Source of the DNA: Hyphomicrobium_A sp963724945
Lineage (GTDB): Bacteria > Pseudomonadota > Alphaproteobacteria > Rhizobiales > Hyphomicrobiaceae
DNA: 64,000 bases
NCBI GenBank assembly: GCA_963724945.1
Contig: CAVRWL010000003.1
Location: 2,170,001-2,234,000 of the forward strand
Reading direction: 5' to 3'
Shown: positions 17,366 to 25,357 of the stretch, one piece after another
Layout: every line of letters starts with the position of its first letter
How positions within the stretch are numbered: the first letter of the stretch is position 1
The notes under the pieces: model-generated
What the model was told of the DNA's origin: nothing
Seen by the model: only the letters and a program-made list of their open reading frames with translations
The model's database searches: none
Translations under genes and position numbers: made by a program

Positions 17366-19693
17366 TTAAATCGTGAAGGGCGACACGCCGGCGGGCGCGC
17401 CGAGGAAGGAGGCGGTGAGCGCCAGGTTGCCGTTCTCGTACCAGGTGGCGCCGCCGCGCAGGTAAGGGCGCACCAGCGTGCCGTTCGCAATCCACCACTC
17501 GGTGCCGATCTCGAGCGAGGGGGCGATCGTATAGACGGTCTGGTTGCTGCCGGCGACGGCGAGGTTCGCCGCTCCGCCGCCGCTCTCGGTAAAGTCACTG
17601 AGATCGAGCCGCGTTGCGGCGGCATCGAGCATCGGCTTCCAATAGAAGTGCGGCGAGCCGAGCACGTAAGCGGCGCGGACGCCACCGTTGAGGACGTTGA
17701 TGTCGGAGGCGCTGGTCGCGGTGCCAGATAAGCCGTCGAAGGCGATGGGCCGCGTGGTGTCGTAGCGGCCATGGCCGCCGCTCACGAGGCCGGCGAGCAG
17801 GAACGGGCCGGGATTGTATTTGAGCACGACGCCGCCCTGCCCCATCTGGCCTTCGCTCGTCGCATTGGTCGCGGTGTCGAGCGAGGTCTGCTGATAGCTC
17901 GCACCGAAACCGAAGCGCCACACGGGATCGAGCGCGACCTGGGCGCCGGCCGCGAAGAGGCCCGTCGACTGGTTGAAGCCGATCTGTTGCGAGGTGGTGC
18001 CTTGGTCGAGGAAGACGGCCGAGGCTCCCGCCCACAGACACTGGCCTTCGCGGATGATCGAGGCCGTATCGGTGCCGTTGACCTTGCAGGAGAGCAGGCT
18101 GTTGGCGAAGCCCAAGCTTGAATAGAGCGCCGAAATCTGCGCATCCGACATGATCTCGGGCGAGAGCTGGTCGAGGGCGCTCGCGAGATCGGAAAGGCTC
18201 GTCAGATTGGCGAGGGCGAGGAGAAGCGAGCCGACACCGCCGCTGCCGGCGTCGAAGGCGGCGTTGAGATTGTCGCCGATGCTCGTCTGGTTGGCGTTGA
18301 GGCCCGCCGGGCCAAAGTCGAAGCCGGAGATGGTGACGGTGACATTGGTGCCGCCAGGATAGGCGATCTGCCCGACGACCGCCGGGTTCAGCAGGCTGAG
18401 ACTTTGCACGGGGATGGAGGCGGCGCTGCTGAGGATGGGGAAGGTTTGCGGGACCGGCGTCAGGTTGGCGAAGTTGAGCGCCACGCCCCCCGACAGACGC
18501 GCGGTGCCCGACGCGTTCATCTCGATGCTGTCGGCGGAGCTGCCTGCCATGTCGATGTCGATGGCGAGCACGCCGCTCGCGGTCTGTATGAGGTTGCCGT
18601 AGAAGGACGTCGCTCCGATGCTGCCGACCCCATACGGCGACGGCGCCAGAGTGCCTTCGTTGGTTAGCGTGCCGGTGCCGAGATTGACGGTGTCGCCGGA
18701 ATTGAACACGCCGCCCGCCCGGTTGTTGAACGTGCCGTTATGGAGAAAGACGTTGCCGGTGACGGTCCCCTCGTTGCGCACGTAGGTAGACCCGCCGCTG
18801 GCATGAATGGCGAAGTTGCCCCCGGAGACCGTCGCGTAATTGTACAGATAGTTGGAGGTACCGCCAAATTCGACTCCCCTCGCCGCACCGTTGATGGTGC
18901 CACTGTACAGCGTGACCTTGGCCGTGCTGCCGTTCGTGTAAATGGCATCGCTGGTCGTCGACGTCACGTCTCCGGTGCTTTTGACCGTGACCGAGCCCAG
19001 TGAGTAGGCCTCGATTCCTACAAGCGACCCGTTGACGTTGCCGTAGCTGTAGATCTTGGTGTCGCCGGATCCATTGCTGTGCGCGTAGATACCGCGCGCG
19101 GCCGTCGAGGTCACATCCCCGTGGCTGTCGACCTTCACCGAACCATCGTAGGATTTGGCATAGATCCCGGAGTTCCGCGCCCTCACATTGCCTGTGCTGG
19201 TAACCGAAACGGAGCCAGATACGCTGCTCTTGGCGTCGATGCCGTACCGCGTGGTTTGGATGCTGTGCGTGCCGAGGTCGGAGCTGATGATAATGGATCC
19301 GTTAGAATAGAAGCGGATGCCGTCCGCGTTTGTCGGGGCAATGTCGGCGGTCAGCGAGTAGACGTTGAGGGTCGTATAGGGGCCGCTGCCGTTGTTGAGA
19401 TTCACGCCCGCCGAGAGGTCTCCGGTGCAGGTCAACGTCGCGCCCGATCCGGTGCAAGCCGCGTACGCCCGGCGCCCATAGCCAAAGAGCAGCGCGCCGG
19501 CGGCCACCGTGCCGAGCAAGGCGCGGCGCCAGCGATCCGAGGCGGCAAACGTTTGCGAGCCGCCGCCGGCATCGCCTGCGTAATTGCAGATGGCCGTGTG
19601 AGCGGGGAGCGCATGCGCGCTCACCGGATGCGCCGCGTCACCGCCAAATGCCAAGTCTGCCATACGCTTCGGACAACCATCGTGCTGGTCCAT
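17366..19693 (-). CDS. Autotransporter 1, truncated by an in-frame TAA
   Basis: Type V secretion protein: a passenger is exported through its own C-terminal outer-membrane barrel. 775 residues are encoded. A long N-terminal region ends in a signal-like stretch (RRALLGTVAAGALLFGYGRRAYA). The passenger (about 80-400) is Gly/Ser/Thr-rich with repeating VTSTG/DVTST/GIYA units, typical of a beta-helix. The barrel domain (about 500 onward) has SLGFANSLLSCKVNGT, GQCLWAGASAVFLDQ, IGTEWWIANGTLVRPYLRGG. Translation stops at TAA 17366-17368; the same frame then continues for 49 codons to TGA 17216-17218, ending in the usual terminal Phe. The paralogue at 21080 has no such stop. GAGGGAAGTA precedes the ATG. 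A truncated barrel would probably not insert. Confidence 0.8.
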   Translation of the reverse strand: MDQHDGCPKRMADLAFGGDAAHPVSAHALPAHTAICNYAGDAGGGSQTFAASDRWRRALLGTVAAGALLFGYGRRAYAACTGSGATLTCTGDLSAGVNLNNGSGPYTTLNVYSLTADIAPTNADGIRFYSNGSIIISSDLGTHSIQTTRYGIDAKSSVSGSVSVTSTGNVRARNSGIYAKSYDGSVKVDSHGDVTSTAARGIYAHSNGSGDTKIYSYGNVNGSLVGIEAYSLGSVTVKSTGDVTSTTSDAIYTNGSTAKVTLYSGTINGAARGVEFGGTSNYLYNYATVSGGNFAIHASGGSTYVRNEGTVTGNVFLHNGTFNNRAGGVFNSGDTVNLGTGTLTNEGTLAPSPYGVGSIGATSFYGNLIQTASGVLAIDIDMAGSSADSIEMNASGTARLSGGVALNFANLTPVPQTFPILSSAASIPVQSLSLLNPAVVGQIAYPGGTNVTVTISGFDFGPAGLNANQTSIGDNLNAAFDAGSGGVGSLLLALANLTSLSDLASALDQLSPEIMSDAQISALYSSLGFANSLLSCKVNGTDTASIIREGQCLWAGASAVFLDQGTTSQQIGFNQSTGLFAAGAQVALDPVWRFGFGASYQQTSLDTATNATSEGQMGQGGVVLKYNPGPFLLAGLVSGGHGRYDTTRPIAFDGLSGTATSASDINVLNGGVRAAYVLGSPHFYWKPMLDAAATRLDLSDFTESGGGAANLAVAGSNQTVYTIAPSLEIGTEWWIANGTLVRPYLRGGATWYENGNLALTASFLGAPAGVSPFTI

Positions 19694-19796
19694 TACTTCC
19701 CTCGGGGGGCCGGACGCGAGACGAAAAATCCACTTGCAAAATGCTCAGCGCGCGTCGTTTCTGAACGGCACTCACTGACGGACGTTCGTCACGCAA

Positions 19797-19826
19797 AGTG
19801 ATTCGCCACAATCGGCTAGTGATTCG
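19797..19826. repeat. Two 9 bp direct repeats at 21 bp period
   Basis: AGTGATTCG occurs at 19797-19805 and 19818-19826, exactly two helical turns apart, in the short gap between autotransporter 1 and the TIGR03032-type gene. The placement suits a pair of protein-binding sites on one DNA face. Assigned by pattern only. Confidence 0.35.
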
Positions 19827-19936
19827 TTTTGCCCGCTATTCCCAGGGCCCGCCTGTGGAAAGCGGGGACAGCATCCCCGCGGCCTGCCGGCAGGCGCGTA
19901 CGCTTGATGCTTGTTCAGTTGGGCGGAGGGCGCGGG

Positions 19937-21074
19937 ATGGACGTGAAAGAGGGCGGCGGCACGAGCCTGCTCGAGAAGCCCCAGGACGTGAGCGCCGAGT
20001 TCGACACCGACGCCGGAGCAGCCGCCGCAAGGCGCCGCGCCGGCCCAGCCGCAGCCCGTCAACATCTCCTGCACGCGCGGGCTCGCCGACTGGCTCGTCA
20101 GGAACAACGTCAGCCTCGCCTTCACCTCCTACCAGAGCGGGCGCCTCTATCTCGTCGGCGTCGACAACCAGAGGCGCGTCTCCTTCCACGAGCGCCATCT
20201 CGCGCGCGCCATGGGGCTGTGGGCGGATCCGCAGCGGCTCGTGGTCTCGACGCTGTTCCAGATCTGGCGCTTCGAGAACGTGTTCGGCCCCAACCAACCC
20301 GCGGATGCGCCCGATCGCCACTACGTGCCGCGCGTCGCGCATACGACCGGCGACCTCGACATCCACGACATCGGCGTGATGAGCGACGGGCGCATCGTGT
20401 TCGTCAACTCGCTGTTCTCCTGCCTCGCCACGCTGAGCCCCACGCATTCCTTCCGCGTCTATTGGAAGCCGCCATTCATCTCGAAATTAGCGGCCGAGGA
20501 CCGCTGCCACTTGAACGGGCTTGCCATGAAGGACGGGCAGCCGGCCTACGTGACGGCGACGAGCCGTTCCGACGTCGTCACCGGCTGGCGTAACCGGCGC
20601 GCCGAGGGCGGCTGCATCATCGACGTGGCGTCGAATGCGATCGTCACCGAGAAGCTGTCGATGCCGCACTCCCCGCGCTGGGCGGGGAACCGGTTGTGGG
20701 TGTTGAACTCCGGCACCGGGCACCTCGGCACGGTGGACCTGGCAACGGGCGCCTTCGAGCCGCGCGTGTTCTGTCCCGGGTTTCTGCGCGGGCTCGCCTT
20801 CCACAACAACCACGCGATCGTCGGGCTATCGCTGCCGCGCGACGGATCGTTCTCCGGCCTACAACTCGACGATGAATTGAAGAAGCGCGACGCCGATCCC
20901 TGGTGCGGCGTGCAGATCGTCAACCTCGCCTCGGGCGACATCGTGGAATGGATCAAGCTGGAAGGCGGTGTGTCGGAGCTGTTTGACGTGCAGGTTTTGC
21001 CCGGCGTGCGCTGGCCGGTCGCCACGGGCTTCCTCAACGAGGAGATCCACAAGCTCTACACCTTCGAGGTGTAA
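19937..21074 (+). pseudogene. TIGR03032 (DUF4915)-type protein gene with an N-terminal frameshift
   Basis: Conserved protein of unknown function. ATG 19937 has an excellent ribosome-binding site (GGAGG at 19925-19929) and opens MDVKEGGGTSLLEKP. However, the conserved body (PVNISCTRGLADWLVRNNVS, LAFTSYQSGRLYLVGVDNQ) is in the next frame, whose reading opens after a TGA at 19989 and has no start codon until ATG 20211. A frame change between about 19960 and 20040 would join them. Downstream, DLDIHDIGVMSDGRIVFVNS, CHLNGLAMKDGQPAYVTA, MPHSPRWAGNRLWVLNSG and FCPGFLRGLAFHNNHAIVGLS form a beta-propeller-like repeat typical of the family. If only 20211-21074 is translated, 287 residues are made. It lies between two autotransporters. 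Confidence 0.75.
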
Positions 21075-21079
21075 AGCGC

Positions 21080-21159
21080 TCAGAACCGGGCGCTGCCTTT
21101 GAGCGCGATCGCGCTGATCTGCGTGTCGCTGCCGAACTGACCGTCGTAGGCGACATGCA
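21080..21159. repeat. 80 bp direct repeat, copy 2
   Basis: Identical to 17216-17295; see copy 1. It is the 3' end of the intact autotransporter gene and starts 5 bases after the convergent TIGR03032-type gene. Confidence 0.9.
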
Positions 21160-23644
21160 GCACGGCGTCGTTGCCGTTGATGATGTCGATGCCGGCGCCG
21201 ACGGTTCCCATCACGTCGTCCATTTTTGTGGTGATGGTGAAGGGCGACACGCCGGCTGGACTGCCGAGGAAGGCGGCGCTCAAGGCAAGATTGCCGTTCT
21301 CGTACCAGGTGGCGCCGCCGCGCAGGTAGGGCCGCACCAGCGTGCCGTTCGACCACCACCACTCGGTGCCGATCTCCAAGGACGGCGCGATGGTGTAGAC
21401 CGTCTGCTGGCTGCTCGCGACGGCAAGGTTCGCCGCTCCGCCGCCCGACTCCGAGAGGTCTCCGAGGTCGAGACGCGTCGCGGCCGCATCCAGCATCGGC
21501 TTGAAGTAGAGGTCAGGCGAGCCGAGCACGTAGGCCGCACGCAGGCCGCCGTTGAAGATGTCGATGCCGGAATTGCTCGTCGCCGTGCCGGTAAAGCCGC
21601 CGAATGCCATCGGCCGCGTGGTGTCGTACCAGCCGTGTCCACCGTTGACGACACCGGCCAGCAGCCAGGGTCCGGGATTGTATTTGAGCGCGACGCCGCC
21701 TTGCGCGATCTGGCCCTCGCTCGTGGCGTTGGTGGCGGTGCCCAGCGAGCTCGTCTGGTAGCCGGCGCCGACGCCCAGGCGCCAGGCGTTGGCGAGCGCC
21801 ACTTGCGCGCCCGCCGCAAAAAGACCTGTCGACTGGTTGAAGCCGATCTGCTGCGAGGTCGTGCCCTGGTCGAGGAAGACGGCTGAGGCTCCCGCCCACA
21901 GGCACTGGCCCTCATGAATGATCGATGCGGTCGTCGTGCCATTGACCTTGCAGCTGAGCAAGCTGTTGGCGAAGCCCAAGCTCGAATAGAGCGCGGCGAT
22001 CTGCGCGTCCGAGTAAAGCTCGGGCGAGAGCTGATCCAGAGCGGCTTTGTAGGCTGCATCGTCGCTCGTGTTGAGCAGACCTATCATCAGCGGGCCGAGA
22101 CCGCCCTGGCCCGCAGCCAGCGCCGCGTTGAGGTTGGCGGCGATGGCCGCCTGATTGCCGTTGAGCCCCGGCCTGAGGAAGTCGACGCTGAAGGCGAGCA
22201 CCACGTCGGTGGCGTTGAAAAGCAGCGTGGCGTCGAGCGCCGGGCTCGCCTGCAGCGTCAGACCGTTGTTGGTCACGCCGCCGGCGGCCGACAGGATCGT
22301 GAACGCAGTAGCCGTCCGACTGAGAACGTTGGGCTGCACTGCGCCGGCCAGGCTCGCGCTGCCGCTTACGTTGACCCGGTCGGCCGCGGCGCCGTTGATG
22401 TCGACGACGAAAACGCCGGTCGAGGTCTGCACCAGATTGCCGCTGAGCGCGGTGGTGCGGATCGTGCCGGTGCCCCCGGGCGACAGTGTGCCGGCGTTGG
22501 TGAGCGTATTCCCGGCGCCGAGGTTCACGTCGGCGCCCACATTGAAGGTGCCGCCCGCCAGGTTGTTGAAAGCATTGGTGCCGCGGCCGAGATCAACGTC
22601 GCCGGTGACGGTGCCGGAGTTGTCGACCAAGTCATTGCCGATCCCGGCGGAGATAGCGGTGCCCGAGAGGGCAGATATTGCGCCGTAGTTGGTCAAAGCG
22701 TTGGTCGCGCTCGACAAGAAGGCCACGCCGGCACCACCACCGCTGCCCCCGGAGACGCTGCCAGAGGCGATGGTGACGGTGGCATCGCCGAAGCTGGCGG
22801 CGGAGATGCCGTTCGACCCCAGGCCTGTTGTGGTGACGTCGCCGCTGGAGGTGATCGCAATGGGACCGTTGATGGCGCCCGCGTTGATACCGCCGGCGCC
22901 GGCGCCCGTGGTCATGATGTTGCCGGTGGAGGTTATCGTTATCGGACCATCGATGGCGCCGGCATTGATGCCGTGTGCCGAGATACCGCTGGTCATGATG
23001 GTGCCGACGGAGGTGATCGTGATCGTGCCGTCGATGGCGCCGCCCGAGATGCCGCTGGCGTTAGCGCCGGTGGTCGTAATGTTGCCGGTCGAGCTGATTG
23101 TCAAAGGCTCGGCGTTATTGCTGCCCGCGAGGATGCCGGGGGCGAAGTCGCCAGAGGTGGCGATGTTGCCGACCGAGGTTACATGCACCGCTTGGGTGGA
23201 CGCTGCGAATATGCCGACGCCGCTGCCGGTGGTGGCTATCAGGAAGGCGCCGAGGTTGCTGTTGAGCGTGACGGGGCCGTTGCTGGTGAAGCGAATGCCG
23301 TCGTCGTCCACGGCAGGCGTGATGGCGGCCGTGAGGCCGTCGACGTTGATGGTCGTGAAGGGGCCGCCCGCGTTGTCGAGCAGCACGCCCGTTGCGACGT
23401 TGCCCGTGCACGTCACCGTCGTGCCGCCGCCGCTTACCTGATCGCAAGGCGGATCGGGCGGCATGGTCTGAGCCTGCGAAGGCTCGGCCACAAAGAGCAG
23501 CAGCGCCGAGACCATAACGCCGATTGCGAGCGTCCTCAGACGGGCGGCATGGTGCGGCGGAAACGAGCGGTTCGATATGAGTTTGGCGCTTTGTGGCGCT
23601 TCGCGTTGCACTGATCCTGGAGATCCGAGGTTCGCATGCCCCAT
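21080..23644 (-). CDS. Autotransporter 2 (outer membrane autotransporter barrel)
   Basis: About 854 residues from ATG 23644, preceded by AGGGAA; an upstream in-frame start at 23677 is less likely. The signal-like segment LRTLAIGVMVSALLLFVAEPSQAQ is followed by the same CTGNVATGVLLDNAGGPFTTINV start as autotransporter 1, so the genes are full-length paralogues. The passenger (about 90-430) has near-perfect GNI-TTG-A-GI-AGAIDGPITITSTG repeats of about 23 residues, a beta-helix pattern. The barrel ends intact with LHVAYDGQFGSDTQISAIAL and a terminal Phe, the BAM recognition feature. The passenger gives no functional clue; adhesion is only a guess. Confidence 0.9.
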   Translation of the reverse strand: MGHANLGSPGSVQREAPQSAKLISNRSFPPHHAARLRTLAIGVMVSALLLFVAEPSQAQTMPPDPPCDQVSGGGTTVTCTGNVATGVLLDNAGGPFTTINVDGLTAAITPAVDDDGIRFTSNGPVTLNSNLGAFLIATTGSGVGIFAASTQAVHVTSVGNIATSGDFAPGILAGSNNAEPLTISSTGNITTTGANASGISGGAIDGTITITSVGTIMTSGISAHGINAGAIDGPITITSTGNIMTTGAGAGGINAGAINGPIAITSSGDVTTTGLGSNGISAASFGDATVTIASGSVSGGSGGGAGVAFLSSATNALTNYGAISALSGTAISAGIGNDLVDNSGTVTGDVDLGRGTNAFNNLAGGTFNVGADVNLGAGNTLTNAGTLSPGGTGTIRTTALSGNLVQTSTGVFVVDINGAAADRVNVSGSASLAGAVQPNVLSRTATAFTILSAAGGVTNNGLTLQASPALDATLLFNATDVVLAFSVDFLRPGLNGNQAAIAANLNAALAAGQGGLGPLMIGLLNTSDDAAYKAALDQLSPELYSDAQIAALYSSLGFANSLLSCKVNGTTTASIIHEGQCLWAGASAVFLDQGTTSQQIGFNQSTGLFAAGAQVALANAWRLGVGAGYQTSSLGTATNATSEGQIAQGGVALKYNPGPWLLAGVVNGGHGWYDTTRPMAFGGFTGTATSNSGIDIFNGGLRAAYVLGSPDLYFKPMLDAAATRLDLGDLSESGGGAANLAVASSQQTVYTIAPSLEIGTEWWWSNGTLVRPYLRGGATWYENGNLALSAAFLGSPAGVSPFTITTKMDDVMGTVGAGIDIINGNDAVLHVAYDGQFGSDTQISAIALKGSARF

Positions 23645-23777
23645 GCTTTTCCCTGTCCCGCAACGGCAGGGAAGCACGCACGACTCAGCCCCTGAACCAG
23701 CCTGCTCATCCGTAGGAAGATGACCGGCTATCTCTAGTTTCTGCCGACAGAATCAGAACGTTGTAAAGAGGGCCCGC

Positions 23778-25325
23778 TCACTTCGCGCGCGCGGCAAAGC
23801 GCACGGCTTCCTCGGCGGCGCGGAACAGCGCTTGCGCTTTGTTGATGCACTCCTGCTGCTCCTTCTCAGGAACGGAGTCGTGCACCAGCCCGGCGCCCGC
23901 CTGCACGTGCATCACGCCGTCCTTGACCAGCGCGGTGCGCAAGACGATGCAGCTGTCCATCTGGCCCGACGCCGAGAAGTAGCCGACGCAGCCTGCATAC
24001 GGCCCGCGCTTCGACTTCTCCAACTCGTCGATGATCTGCATGGCGCGCACCTTGGGCGCACCCGAGACGGTGCCGGCGGGAAAGCCCGCCATCAGCGCGT
24101 CGACCGCGTCGTGCCTCTTGTCGAGCCGGCCGACGACGTTGGAGACGATGTGCATGACGTGGCTGTAGCGCTCGATGAAGAAGCGCGCGGTCACGTCGAC
24201 CGAGCCGATCTCGGCGACGCGCCCCACGTCGTTGCGCCCGAGATCCAAGAGCATCAGGTGCTCGGCCCGCTCCTTGGGGTCGCGCAACAGCGCCTCGGCG
24301 AGCGCCTGGTCGGCGGCGTCGGTGTCCCCGCGCGGCGCGGTGCCGGCGATGGGGCGGATCGTCACCTCGCCATTGCGCACACGCACGAGGATCTCCGGGC
24401 TGGAGCCGACGAGCGCAAAGCCGCCGAAGTCGAGGTGGAACAGGAAAGGCGAGGGATTGGTGCGCCTCAGCGCCCTATAGAGCGCGAACGGCGGCAGCAT
24501 GAAGGGTGCCGAGAAGCGCTGGGAGAGCACGACCTGGAAGATATCGCCGGCGACGATGTACTCTTTGGCGCGCTCGACCATCGCCATGTACGCGGCCGGC
24601 TTGGTGTTGGAGACGGGCTTGGGCGCCGGCAGCTTGCGGCTTTGCGCCGTGGGCGTGTGGGTGAGCGGCGCATCGAGCGCGGCGACGACGCCCTTGAGGC
24701 GCTTCAATGCGGCCTTGTAGGCCTTGTCCGCCGGTGAGCGCGCCTCGGGCCGCACCGGCGTCACGATCGTGATCTCGTCCTTCACGACGTCGAAGATCAC
24801 CATGATCGTCGGCCGCATGAGGATGGCATCGGGAATATTGAGCGCGTCGGGCGGCGCGTCGGGCAGGCGCTCCATGAGCCGCACGGTGTCGTAGCCCATG
24901 TAGCCGAAGATGCCGGCGGCCATGGGCGGAAGCTCGGGCGGCAGCGCGAGCTCGGATTGGGCGAGCAGCGCCCGCAGCGAGGCCAGCGTCGGCTTGTCGT
25001 CGGCGCGGAAGGCGTCGGGCTTGGCCGGCGTGCGGTTGATCGCGGCCGTGTTGCCGTCCGCGCGCCACACGAGATCGGGCTCGAGCCCGATCACCGAGTA
25101 GCGTCCGCGTGCCGCGCCGCCCTCGACGGATTCGAACAGGAAGCTCATGGGGCGCCCGGCGGCGAGCTTCAGGTAGGCCGAGACCGGTGTCTCCAGATCG
25201 GCGACGAGGCGCATGAAGACGACCTGGGGCGCGCCTGCCGCGTAGCGGTCGGCGAATTCCGCGAACGGCGGGAAAGCCTCCGTCGCGGGGGGCCTCGATC
25301 TCTTCTTGCGCTCGAGCGTGCTCAA
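23778..25325 (-). CDS. trpE: Anthranilate synthase component I
   Basis: Forms anthranilate from chorismate with ammonia delivered by TrpG, the first step of tryptophan synthesis. 515 residues. The regulatory N-terminal part has LETPVSAYLKLAAGRPMSFLFESVEGG, where the tryptophan-site L-E-S-like motif is retained. The catalytic part has AGDIFQVVLSQRF, FALVGSSPEILVR, RPIAGTAPRG, LLDLGRNDVGRVAEIGSV, YSHVMHIVSNVVGRL and SGAPKVRAMQIIDELE. It is monofunctional, with no fused TrpG domain. It follows ppiD by 32 bases, an expected pairing in Hyphomicrobiales, but trpG-trpD-trpC do not follow in this window. Confidence 0.96.
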   Translation of the reverse strand: MSTLERKKRSRPPATEAFPPFAEFADRYAAGAPQVVFMRLVADLETPVSAYLKLAAGRPMSFLFESVEGGAARGRYSVIGLEPDLVWRADGNTAAINRTPAKPDAFRADDKPTLASLRALLAQSELALPPELPPMAAGIFGYMGYDTVRLMERLPDAPPDALNIPDAILMRPTIMVIFDVVKDEITIVTPVRPEARSPADKAYKAALKRLKGVVAALDAPLTHTPTAQSRKLPAPKPVSNTKPAAYMAMVERAKEYIVAGDIFQVVLSQRFSAPFMLPPFALYRALRRTNPSPFLFHLDFGGFALVGSSPEILVRVRNGEVTIRPIAGTAPRGDTDAADQALAEALLRDPKERAEHLMLLDLGRNDVGRVAEIGSVDVTARFFIERYSHVMHIVSNVVGRLDKRHDAVDALMAGFPAGTVSGAPKVRAMQIIDELEKSKRGPYAGCVGYFSASGQMDSCIVLRTALVKDGVMHVQAGAGLVHDSVPEKEQQECINKAQALFRAAEEAVRFAARAK

Positions 25326-25357
25326 GGCACCCCCCGGATCACGGACAGCACGGACAG

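Noticed and set aside
22860..23110. CRISPR-like periodic sequence
   Set aside because: The periodicity is a protein-coding passenger repeat in frame, with imperfect units and no spacers.
21914..23614. 566-codon plus-strand frame opposite autotransporter 2
   Set aside because: Antisense shadow generated by the repeated passenger; the repeats on the minus strand explain its pattern.
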